In this document: positions 42,412-52,960 of the stretch, one piece after another
How the letters are laid out: every line of letters begins with the position of its first letter
Numbering within the stretch: the first letter of the stretch is position 1
Assembly: GCA_934045905.1 (NCBI GenBank)
Contig: OW203765.1
Coordinates: forward strand, 22,073,409-22,137,408
Direction: 5' to 3'
Length of the DNA: 64,000 bases
Origin: Leuctra nigra
Lineage: Eukaryota; Arthropoda; Insecta; Plecoptera; Leuctridae
Notes under the pieces: model-generated
Databases searched by the model: none
Told to the model about the DNA's origin: nothing
The model's input: only the letters and a program-made list of their open reading frames with translations
Program-made: the position numbers and the translations under genes

Positions 42412-45305
42412 CATATGAACCCTACGATGAACCCTGCGAGAAAAAGGAAATTGAGTATTTGGAAAAAATCAAACATAATGAGAATAGGTACCTGGAATAT
42501 ACGCTCTTGGAATAACAGGGACCAGGAAATTATTAATGAACTTGAGAATTTTAACATCGATATATGTGCCATTTCTGAGACAAAGAAGAAAGGGAAGGGT
42601 ATTATGCAATATGGAAAATACTCTCTGATTTACAGCGGAGTGGATAAAGGTTGTAGAGCGAAAGAGGGAGTGGGAATATTGTTGCACAACAAATATGCAC
42701 GTTGCATAAATGAGTGCAAGTACATTTCAGAACGCATACTTATGGTGAATTTACAGACCGATCAAGGAAACATCAATATTATATCAGTGTATGCCCCAGA
42801 GAATAACAAGCCTGCGCATGAAAAGGACAAGTTCTTTGACGATCTTCAAGACACTGTAGACAGTGTTATTGGAGGCGAAAGGATAATTTTGCTGGGGGAC
42901 TTCAATGCTCGAGTGGGAAATGACATAATACCAGGGGTAAAACACCGGTTCAATGAAGATGTCTTAAACGACAACGGAGAACAATTAGTTATGTTTTGTG
43001 CAAGCAATGAACTTCGTTTAAATAACACTTTCTTTGATCACAAACTCCAGCATAAGTACACGTGGGAGAATACTAGGGGTCACAAATGCACCCTTGATTA
43101 TATACTAACGAATAGAGGGATACATCCAACCCAGATACTGGATGTTCGTAGTTTAATTTCAGCTGACATTGGAAGTGATCATAGACTAGTATTAAGTAAA
43201 ATGAGACTCAAATTTAGAAAGACCGTTAAATTAGAAAAGGTGTATGAAACGAAATATAACATTGAATCTCTACACGATATTTCCACTACAATCTTATATA
43301 TGAACAGACTTAAGAGTAAAATTGATCTCACAAGTGTTACTGAGGAAGACGATGTAAATCAGAGTTGGAACAAGATTAAGCATAATATCATGGGAGCGGC
43401 AGAAGAAGCACTTGGACAAAGAAGAGTGTTAGCTAATAAAGATGATTGTAGCACAAGGAAAACACCCTGGTTCTGCGAAGAAGTCAAAGCACTCTCTCAA
43501 CAGAAGAGAGAGGCATATTTGGCTCATCGCAATCAGAATACACAGCAGTCATACTTGGAGTATAAGGTGGTTAGAAATGCAGTGAATGCAGATATTAGAA
43601 GAATAAAACAAGGATATTGGGAGAAGTTCTCAAAGGAAATGGAACACGACTTTTTTGGGCTGCAGAAGCAAGTATGGAAAATAATACAAAATCAAAAAAA
43701 AGAAATAAAAGAATTCGTGGAAACCAAAAAAATAGAAATAGATAAGTGGACGCAGTACTTCACCAACTTATTTCAGGGAGCAGAGATGAGCGAATTGGAA
43801 GATGTCGGACAGAATGTAGAAGAAGTGAGTGTGTCGGAGACTGAAGTGAGAATTACATTAAAGAAGCTAAGAAATAGAAAATCGCCCGGGGAAGATGGTA
43901 TTACTAATGAACTTCTAAAATATGGAGGATCAGCACTTGCGGGAGAGATAACAAAACTCTTAAACAAGATCATGGAGAATTCTAAAATCCCTGATGAGTG
44001 GAGGACAAATATTTTAATACCCATTTTCAAGAAGGGCGATAAAATGGAGCCGGGAAATTATCGGGGAATAAACCTTTTATACACCATGCTCAAATTCACA
44101 ACCAAGATCATTACAAGTAAGCTCGACAATTTAATAGAGCTACAAGATGCACAGCAAGGATTTCGGAGGGGCAGATCATGCATTGATGCAATATTTGCAG
44201 TAAGACAGATTGTAGAGAAATCTTTGGAATACAACAACCCTGCATACATGTGTTTTATTGACTTGACAAAGGCATTTGATCGAATCCGGCTGATAGACAT
44301 AATCAATATCCTCATTCAAAGGAACATTCCACAGTCTATCATTAGAGTTATACAAGATATCTACAGCAATAGTAAAATTAAGGTCAAATGTAACGGACAG
44401 TTCTCTGAACCAATTGATATGAACATGGGTGTAAGGCAAGGAGATTCTTTAAGCCCGCTTCTTTTTAACTTGATTATGGATGAAATTATAAAGTCTGTTC
44501 GAGGAATTAAAGGATACAGTTTGGGTAGAAGTACGATAAATATTATTTGTTATGCAGACGACGCTATATTAATAGCTGATAACGAGGACGACTTACAGAG
44601 ATTGGTTTTTAGGTTTAATAATGCTTGTAGTTTGTATAATATGGAGATTTCTACAAATAAGACGCAGACAATGACGATTGCTAAAGAGCCCATTCGATGC
44701 AAAATAGTGGTTAATGGTGACATTATTGAGCAAGTTTTAGAATACAAGTACTTGGGAACGACTATCACCAGTTATGGACACATAGAGAAGGAGGTGAATG
44801 GACAAATCATGAAGGCCAACAGAGTAGCGGGATGTTTGGGAGATGTTATATGGAGGAACAAGTTCTTGCGCCAGGATGCGAAGTCGCAGATATATAAGAG
44901 CGTAATAAGACCCATTATATCCTATGCTTCTGAAACAAGACCCGACACATCTAAGACAAGACATCAGTCGCAGGTAACCGAAATGAAAGTCTTAAGAAGA
45001 ATATTAGGTAAAACGAGACTGGATCGGATACGGAATGAAAGTATAAGGGACACCTGCAGAGTTACAGATGTGGCTGATTGGATTAAGGAAAGAAGACTTC
45101 TTTGGGATGAACACATTTCAAGGATGGATCAAGGGCGATTAGTTAGGGTTGCACGGGACAATCGGCCCAGAGGAAAGAGAAGAATAGGACGTCCAAACAA
45201 GAGATGGAAGGATTCATTAGAATGAAGAGCTCAGTACAAAACGTTTTAAATTGGTTTTGAACAGGATTGTATCCTATATATAAGTTAAAGAAGAAGAAGA
45301 AGAAG
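42412..45305 (+). mobile_element. Full-length RTE-like LINE with target duplication
   Basis: The 2894-bp insert is flanked by an exact 10-bp duplication ACATATTTCC (42402-42411 and 45306-45315), both copies belonging to the 118-bp repeat it landed in. It ends with a (GAA)n-type tail. Very short leader and trailer sequences and one large ORF fit the RTE clade (inference). Confidence 0.92.
42415..45225 (+). CDS. LINE ORF: AP endonuclease plus reverse transcriptase
   Basis: The uninterrupted frame encodes 936 aa. The N-terminal apurinic-like endonuclease carries TWNIRS (26-31), ISETK (53-57), VYAPEN (125-130), LLGDFNAR (159-166), TLDYILTNR (226-234) and SDH (254-256), the expected catalytic series. 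The reverse transcriptase has RKSPGEDGITNELLKYGG, IPIFKKGD, NYRGINLL, QQGFRRGRSC, motif A FIDLTKAFD (Asp 616), motif B MGVRQGDSLSPLLFN (around 672) and the catalytic YADD at 713-716, then YKYLGTTI. The C-terminus has the arginine-rich RPRGKRRIGRPNKRWKDSLE common in RTE-type and related elements. No stop or frameshift was seen, so the copy is probably young and may be competent. It works by target-primed reverse transcription (family knowledge). Confidence 0.93.
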   Translation: MNPTMNPARKRKLSIWKKSNIMRIGTWNIRSWNNRDQEIINELENFNIDICAISETKKKGKGIMQYGKYSLIYSGVDKGCRAKEGVGILLHNKYARCINECKYISERILMVNLQTDQGNINIISVYAPENNKPAHEKDKFFDDLQDTVDSVIGGERIILLGDFNARVGNDIIPGVKHRFNEDVLNDNGEQLVMFCASNELRLNNTFFDHKLQHKYTWENTRGHKCTLDYILTNRGIHPTQILDVRSLISADIGSDHRLVLSKMRLKFRKTVKLEKVYETKYNIESLHDISTTILYMNRLKSKIDLTSVTEEDDVNQSWNKIKHNIMGAAEEALGQRRVLANKDDCSTRKTPWFCEEVKALSQQKREAYLAHRNQNTQQSYLEYKVVRNAVNADIRRIKQGYWEKFSKEMEHDFFGLQKQVWKIIQNQKKEIKEFVETKKIEIDKWTQYFTNLFQGAEMSELEDVGQNVEEVSVSETEVRITLKKLRNRKSPGEDGITNELLKYGGSALAGEITKLLNKIMENSKIPDEWRTNILIPIFKKGDKMEPGNYRGINLLYTMLKFTTKIITSKLDNLIELQDAQQGFRRGRSCIDAIFAVRQIVEKSLEYNNPAYMCFIDLTKAFDRIRLIDIINILIQRNIPQSIIRVIQDIYSNSKIKVKCNGQFSEPIDMNMGVRQGDSLSPLLFNLIMDEIIKSVRGIKGYSLGRSTINIICYADDAILIADNEDDLQRLVFRFNNACSLYNMEISTNKTQTMTIAKEPIRCKIVVNGDIIEQVLEYKYLGTTITSYGHIEKEVNGQIMKANRVAGCLGDVIWRNKFLRQDAKSQIYKSVIRPIISYASETRPDTSKTRHQSQVTEMKVLRRILGKTRLDRIRNESIRDTCRVTDVADWIKERRLLWDEHISRMDQGRLVRVARDNRPRGKRRIGRPNKRWKDSLE

Positions 45306-45650
45306 ACATATTTCCAAAATTTGGTTGCAATCGGTACAGCCGTTTTCGATATATGACGTCACTTCCGGTTTTAACAATGGCGGCCGAAAATAATGTCGTA
45401 TTTCATTCATAATTATTAGTCCTCCATATTTCCAAAATTTGGTTGCAATCGGTACAGCCGTTTTCGATATATGACGTCACTTCCGGTTTTAACAATGGCG
45501 GCCGAAAATAATGTCGTCTTCAATTCATAATTATTAGTCCTACACATTTCCAAAATTTGGTTGCAATCGGTACAGCTGTTTTCAATATATGACGTCACTT
45601 CCGGTTTTAAAAATGGCGGCCGAGAACACTGCAACCTTGAATTTATAATT
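45306..45650 (+). repeat. 118-bp tandem repeat array, right part
   Basis: It continues the array after the LINE, with landmarks at about 45380, 45498 and 45616. Units further right (to about 46330) are increasingly diverged. Confidence 0.9.
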
Positions 45651-46961
45651 ATTTACAAAGTAGGTTTACTAAATATCTATTTAAAAGTATAAAGTGGTGA
45701 ATTTTGTGTCAATTATCATATTTATGACGTCATTTAGCATATTTATGACGTCATTTCCGGTATAGGTAATAGGAAAACAATCTAGTTGATACTTTATGAA
45801 CGACCATCTGAATTCATAATCCCTATATTTCCGTAAAATCGGTCTTGCCGTATGTAATATATGATGTCACTACCGGTTTCATTTAGTGGTTCCTGCCGCC
45901 ATTTCCGGTACCGTTAATTTGTTTATTCATTTTTCACAATTGAGTTTCAAAAAAAGTTGCAGAATGAATACGCAGGAGCTAGTTCAGTTGCAAACGGTAC
46001 AGGCGTTTTAGATATATTACGTCACTTCCGGTTTCAGGAATGGCTGCCGAGAACACTGCCTCCTTGAATTTATAATTTGTATTGTCTATGTTACAATGTA
46101 AGTTACTTATGTATGTATTTTAAGTATAATTTGTTGAAATAAGTTAAATATTGCGTATTTATGACGTCACTTCCGGTTCAGAAAATAAGAAAATAATAAT
46201 TTTTTTATTGATACTTCATATAGATGACCGTCTAAATCGAATGGCGCTAATTTCGTTCTAATCGGTCAAGACGTTTTTGAGATATGACGTCACTTCCGGT
46301 TTAAAAATGGCGGCACAAAAAATCACAAGAGGCAAGGTATCATCAGACGCCAAAAGTGCATATGTGGTAAAAATTTCAGGTTGATCGGTTCAGCCGTTTA
46401 GGCTGTGGCGGTGATAGCAACGTTTCCTGATATCTGAATCATCATCATCAGATAGCTTTTAAAAGGGGTGTAATTTCACTGTTTTCACGGCCCTCTAGCA
46501 CCCAAACGGCATAACGTATTGTTCCCAAATTTGGTATATGTTGTCAGGTGGGCCATAGCTCGAAATTAAGTTATTTCGCAACAATGTGAGATTTCCCAAT
46601 TTTGAGATCCAGTAGGCCGAAAATGCCATGTTGTTGCTTACAGTAAAAGTGTTTCGTCTGCTCCTCAGTTTATTAGGCATTTACGGTATGTTGAGTGAGT
46701 GTGAGTGTATAGTACGACTTGGCTGGGTGGAGCGACCGCTCCACTAGATATAAAAGCACTGGGCCAGTATGCAGTGAATTCTCTTAATAATTCGTCTTGG
46801 AAAACTCAATTAACGATGTAAGGAGTGTGCTCATAGGTAACTTTTTTTGATCGGATGTAGAGAATTACTCCTCAGGCATCTTAAGACCAACACACAAAAA
46901 ATGAGAAGTGATAATAACGAATCAAATAATAATAATAATAAAGTAATATAAAGTAGCTTAC

Positions 46962-47045
46962 ATGTCTCAGCTCAAAGTTTTGCCTGCTTGTTGATGTTCG
47001 GAAGACCCAATGGACTTCGTTCTGATTCCTGGAGTATTTATACCT
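46962..47045 (-). promoter_or_regulatory. CAP-A promoter and non-coding first exon
   Basis: On the minus strand TATAAATA lies at 47042-47035. About 30 bp downstream a first exon would begin near 47010; it ends at 46962 before the donor GTAAGC. The stretch is homologous to 63010-63095 ahead of CAP-B: shared TATAAATA, a CCAGG just after it, GCTGAGA before the donor, and an upstream GCTTTATAAAGTATA block. The corresponding acceptor CATTTCAG at 39518-39511 is shared with CAP-B. Confidence 0.7.
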
Positions 47046-48398
47046 GCACAGGAAGGCAATTTGCGTCATACGATACTCCTGAAAGCTTTATAAAGTATAA
47101 ATTTTCAATAATTGTTGGTTGTGTACAAATGCAATATCTTATGAGAGTGTACTGTCCCATTAGCTTCGAATGAGGGGTTGTAATTATCATAAATAATTAT
47201 GGAGAAGTATGAACTTAGACGTAACAAACTGATAACCTGAACTAATGGAATTTATAATTCCAAGTAAAGCTAATGAGTTTTTTAATCTATGGACGTCAAG
47301 TAAAAGTCAAAAGTTATTAATAGATAATTGTCTTTCAACGACAACCCTTTTTATATGGCGTGATTTGTTCCAACCAATCAGAACTATTTGTCAAATTCTC
47401 ACTTCATTTTGGGTATCTGAAATGAAGATTTCAATTTTTCGAATGTAATGAAAAAATAAAGTTATAAGAGATGGACTTAACATGTAAGAAATCACGTACC
47501 CCTGTGACTGTTAATTGCCGTCATGAAATACATTGTTTTTCATTATACAAGTTAATAAATATAATCAAGCGAGCGGAGCGAGTGTCTCCACTTGAAACGT
47601 ATGGCTCGAATCTCCTTTTTCTGTCTGTCTGTCTGTCTGTCTGTCTGTCGTCTGTCGCCTGTGCATCTGGCGTCTCCTGCCAAACGTAATAACGGATGAG
47701 AACAATTGTTTCACAAAACTTATATTAGGTACTATTCTGGTTGTGGTCATAATGATTGTCAGCAAGATCGGTCTATTGGTTTCATCGGAAACTTATAACA
47801 CATGAGTCGCTTAATATCAAAACTCGTCTTTTCCACATTTTAAAAAAAATGAGTTAGACACGTCATTGGATTCGCAATGAAGAAAGGAATGCGACTGTGA
47901 AAAGAGTTTGCACAAAAACCAGCCTTTTCATCTGTTAATATGCTTGCAAAATATGGATTTGTTTCAAAACTGGCCTTTTCCTTAGACTGGTTTGTTTCAA
48001 AACTCGCCTTTTTCAAAAGCAGCCAATCAGTAAGCAGCATCTTGCCGCCATTTTGACATTACTCGTGCCAGTGACTCTAATAATTATTAGGAATCTTAAA
48101 GGAGAACAAAATAAGTTTAGTGATATTTCAGTGTCAGAATGTTGTATCTGTTCATATAACATAGACATGCTTGCTGGTTATAAAAAAAAAATCGGAACAC
48201 ACCTTGACAGACGTTCTTGCGCAACGCTACGAGAACGATGACGTCACTGGGGCGTCGCACAAGTGGCTATGCATTGGTTTTATGGGTGCCGCGTGAGTTC
48301 GTATACATGCATGCAAGTCAGTATATATTCATTCATGCACTTACTTATGATGTACAATGCAATTTAAAGATCAAATAATAGTATCATACTATTTCATA

Positions 48399-49540
48399 AT
48401 GCCAAAGTGTTTGTTTACAGCTGTAATAGTAAGGAAACGGCATGCATGCCATCGCCGCGAACACCGATTCCCTAATAGAAAGAAAGCGCCGAAACGATTC
48501 ACTGTTTTGAAAGCTAAATCCAAAGCTCATTCAAAGCTTCCTTCGTCTCAAAGTATTAGTGTAACACAAACTGATTGATCTTATGATATAAATGATTGTC
48601 CACGTTCACATAGATGGGTTTATAGATACGCATTCTATTATATCGTCTTATCTCATCAATTGTCTCACCTTCCCGACGACACAAACATTCACTCAACAAA
48701 CACTCAAAATCACTCGACATTGGTTGCGTTATTTTAGTTTCATTATTCCATCTTCAGAATGTTTTACGAGTTAAACTATAAAAATGCTCGTAGTAATAAA
48801 TTTAGATGAGATCATTATACACTTGAGAAACTTGCATGCGTAGCTCTCAGGAATTTGACGCCTCACCCAAGCAATGCACCCAAGAGGCCCTGATATGTTT
48901 ATGAGTTGTAGGCGTAAGTTTTTTCGTCACATGAAAATCAGTCGAGTTCCTGCAGTCACTGAGTCAGGATGTGAAGAAAGTGTAATTCAAATATATAATA
49001 TTAGTATAATCCGATTTAATAATGACTCAGTGTTCGTTTTAGGGTTTTAATAATACAGAAAAGTAAGTGCCTCGGGTATCATACCGCAACCCAAATAAAA
49101 ATAGATCACCTCTACTATCGGAAAGTGAACGCAAGATTTGGATGTTTAGTTTAGACTGGACCCAGAAGAAGAAGCATCAGATAGTGAGAATTCCAAACCG
49201 ACAGTGAAAATGACAGTGACAGTGATAACTACTAAACATTTATTTTATTTTGTATTTTGGTGCTATTTGTCCACCCTGTTTAGATTGTGCCGTGAATGTG
49301 GGACACTGGTTGTAAAAACTGACAGGTGGAGTCGAGGGGCTATGCTAGGGGTGACGACCACGTGTGAAGCAGGTCATAAATTACACTGGCAATCTCAGAC
49401 TATGAAGGGCAATCAACCCAAAGGCATTTGTTTTTCACGCACTATTTTGATCAACAAATTAAAATGTATTTTCAAAACGAACTTAAAAATGTGTGGATGG
49501 AACAGAAACAGTAAGTACAGTACCTACTCGCAAAATAATT
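48399..49540 (+). pseudogene. Remnant of a THAP-type transposase-like gene
   Basis: At 48399 a frame starts MPKC and, with frameshifts, continues into a cysteine/basic pattern like the start of a THAP domain. At 49204-49542 a frame includes CRECGTLVVKT and GAMLGVTTTCEAGHKLHWQS, a zinc-ribbon-like block (C-x2-C ... C-x2-H) found in THAP-associated transposase-like proteins. An acidic linker DPEEEASDSEN lies before it. Stops and frame changes make it inactive. Recognition rests on my memory of the pattern, hence moderate confidence. Confidence 0.45.
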
Positions 49541-52500
49541 AAAATAATAAAAAGGGGTTTTTAGTGACACAATCAAATTGCCGTCTAACCGTACCAATGT
49601 TTCACTTTCCTGAGAACACAAACATTCAAAATCACTCGGCATTGGTTTGCACATTCCACGTTTACACCATAAATTATTATATCTTTTCGTCCCGAATATA
49701 ATCTGAACAGTGATATCGTTCTCGTCCACTAAAACAACACTGTCTAGATCAGTCTATGCATATTCTGGTTCAAACTGATGCGGTAATATAGTTGTCTCTA
49801 CTCATTATCCTATTGTACAGTGAATGGTTAACAGCAAGAATAATGCAGTTAGCGTATTAGAAATTAGTTCATAAAATAAATGCACAATATTAGACACAGA
49901 AGTGTTTCTACGTCTCGTGTTGGACACGAACTGCATGTGTGTTGCGCAAAGAACAGATGAGTGTCACACTTGATTTTGTTTATAGCCATGTGCTCGGCCG
50001 CGCTGCGACTCATGACTCAGAACACATGGCCGCGCACCACGTACGTCACGTATGAGATGAATATTCGTTGCGCGCTACATGAAATAAATCATAAAAAAAT
50101 CAGGATTTTTTAAAAAAATATGCGGTTTTCACTAAAATTCATAGAAATAAATATTACATTGCATACTTCTCGTATTTAACGTATTTTGTTCTCCTTTAAT
50201 TCAATATAAATATTTTTCTTGTAAACTTTTTGACTGACTTTGTAAATATTAAAATTCTTTTCTTGTAAACTATCTGACATGACTTGTCAAAATAAACATG
50301 CATGTGCAAATCTAAAATGTTTGCATAATTATTTTCAAAACCCTGTCTATTCCAGCATTTTTTTTTCAAAACTTGACTTTTCCAAACTGAAATATTTATT
50401 TTTTAAAGAAATGTTGATTTAAGATTAACTTTTTACTCTTTCATAATATTTCTTTTGTTATTGTCCACCTGAGTAAAAAAATTCAGTTCAATTGGATATT
50501 ACATTAAAATAATACAACGTTTGTACGTTTATCTCAGAAGGACTTGCTATGGAAAAGAAGAGTTTTGATATTAGTTTTCTTGAGTCACCATGTCGCCATG
50601 TAACTGTGTGTTTATTAGCCGGTTAGCTGCTATCTGTGTTGGAATTGAGCTGGCGGTTAGTTTGTTAACATCAGCTGTTTTTATCTGGGGTTTAGCCGAG
50701 GCGCTCGTTATATTAACTGTATAACGAAGGCCTCGGTTTAGCGGTCGAGGTGGATTTCACGTCAGTGTACACCTGATGAAGATACCGGTGTATGTCCAAG
50801 ATTCGCGTGTTTTAAGTAATATTTTTGTCAAAGTAATGTTAGTAACGATAAAATGCTTGACAAAGTTCTTGCCATACAGATCTAGACACAAGAAAGTAAA
50901 AGAATTCATAAGTGTTCAAGCGTGTAATGTGTAAATATAATATTCATTTTCCACCAATCATCAAGCGTTTCGGCAATATGTGTCGAACATGTTATAACAT
51001 GTAACATGAGTTATTCGTGTAGTGAAAGTAGTTATTCATGTCGATTAATAAAATGAATTCTAAATCAACACTGTTTTGGCAAAGGTGTCAAGTTTTCATG
51101 ATTTTTAACATCGACACTAATTTTCAAAGGAATTTCATTTTTTAGTTCTTTTACATGGAGTGTTTTTTATAGGGTTAAAGTGTGCATGACTATACTCTAG
51201 ACATTGTTTGTTGAGAATTCAAATGAAGCCATCAGTTACAGAAGTCCAAAATAGAACTGAAATTTAAAATCTCTTGGAAAAGTCAAAACAGAGCAAATAC
51301 CGCTGAAATAAATGTATGTCAAAAAGCTATAATGATAATTGAACTACACGTGTACTTGTGTAATTATGTAAAAGCCGAGTTAATAGCTGTCATGTTGTCT
51401 ATTAGGCTGTAATCACTCCACTTGCTACCCAAGGTCTACCGATATCAACTAAAACAAATAGTATTATTATTATAATTGTATGCAAACATCACGACGCTTA
51501 TCAACGCCATATGCGACTTATGTCCTAGAATATCCATGGATATGGGTTAGGAGTTAGTTGAGATAGGAGGGCAATTTAGCTGTCAATGAGGTTGCTTGAC
51601 TTAGGGCCGGTATTCCACTTCAAGAAACTCGGCGTATAAGAAAATATACTGCAATTTAATTCCGAAGCTTATTTCCTCAGTTTAAATTAACCTCAGGCTT
51701 CATTGACTGCAATTTTTTAAATTTATAACGCAGTATATAATGGGTCATCAATCCTTCTTGTTATCAATGAAATCAGATCTCACCTACAATCTTGTAATCT
51801 ACCTGTAATCTACTTTGGCGGTCAAATTTATTTCAGCCAATCCATTTCTTTAAAATACCATTTTATAATTTTTGAGTGTACCTACATTATCAATAACTAG
51901 AGGGTCCCGTCATGTAAAACATGACCAATGTGTACCGCAGTGAGGTATGCGTAAATATAAAACGACAGCAATATTTGTCAGCAAAGTGTGCGTCGTTAAT
52001 ACACTTGACGTCGTTGATGACCCAATGCTTACCGAATACGTAAACAAATGAGAAACGAAGAAAAGCAATTTGATCGTAACAATTTCATAATGTACACCAG
52101 AGTATTCGTACTAAGCAAAATTAAGAAAAATAAATCAGTATGGTAAAAAAATATATATATACGTTACATGACCTGATGCCCACGGCCTATTCTTCATTTG
52201 TGATGCTAATACATGGTATCTACGGTATCCTTTCCTAAAATGTAGGGCGGAACTATTTATTTTTTTGATTTTGAGGTGCACAATTTTGGTATGTAAGTAA
52301 TCAAAGCTCTATCAAGTACCGTTTCACTGATGTTAAAAAATAACGTTATATTGTATATTGTATATATTGTTATATTTAGATATTTTACACACTCAAAGGG
52401 ATAAGGATTACGTTTTAGGTAAGTTTTGGTTATTTTTTTACTTAGTGAAAGCAAAAGACGTATTTTTAGACACGATTTGCAATGAAAGTCCACCATTTTA

Positions 52501-52908
52501 AATACAAAATAGTGTTAGCCTTCGGCCGTTTTCAATGTTATGTAAAGATTTGGACAGTTATTCTGTGTTAAAATACATTTCTTATAAACACTAAGGAATA
52601 AGGAATAATATTTAGGTAAGTTTCAGTTATTGATATATTCAGGCAAATCAGAGGACGTAATTTTAGACATGATTGGCAATGAAACGTCGGCCATTTTGAT
52701 TGATTTATTTAAATAGTCGGGTGCGCGCGTCGGCCTTCTCACAGGGATGCACGCGCAAGCGTTCCGCACAGAAGGACAGACAGACAGAACTGGGTAACTA
52801 TAAGTAAGATTCCAGGATTGTAGACCAACATTATTTCAAAATCCGCTTTGTGGTTGAGAAAATGGCCTGATAATTTCGATATTTTGTAAACATTTGGTTT
52901 ACATTATT

Positions 52909-52960
52909 GAAATTAATTTGAAGGGAACCTAAGTTCTTAGGTTCACTTCAAATTAATTTC
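52909..52960. repeat. 52-bp hairpin
   Basis: GAAATTAATTTGAAG at the left and CTTCAAATTAATTTC at the right, continuing through AACCTAAG / CTTAGGTT, form a nearly perfect stem with a 2-nt centre. Confidence 0.8.

Larger units (their letters stand above)
40591..46742 (+). mobile_element. Hairpin-ended element, expanded form with array and LINE
   Basis: It begins CCAGAAAAAAACACTCCGTG with inverted arms 40591-40777 and 41479-41672, then the 118-bp array (41815-42411, resuming 45306-45650), degenerate units to about 46330, and a conserved block (46225-46742) very similar to 34965-35486. It ends in GTGGAGCG / CGCTCCAC and TAGATA. The LINE 42412-45305 interrupts the array. The whole lies within the inferred CAP-A intron 1. 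Confidence 0.65.

Noticed and set aside
41815..45650. Regular repeats as a CRISPR-like array
   Set aside because: The 118-bp units abut directly, without unique spacers, in a eukaryotic intron; it is a minisatellite.
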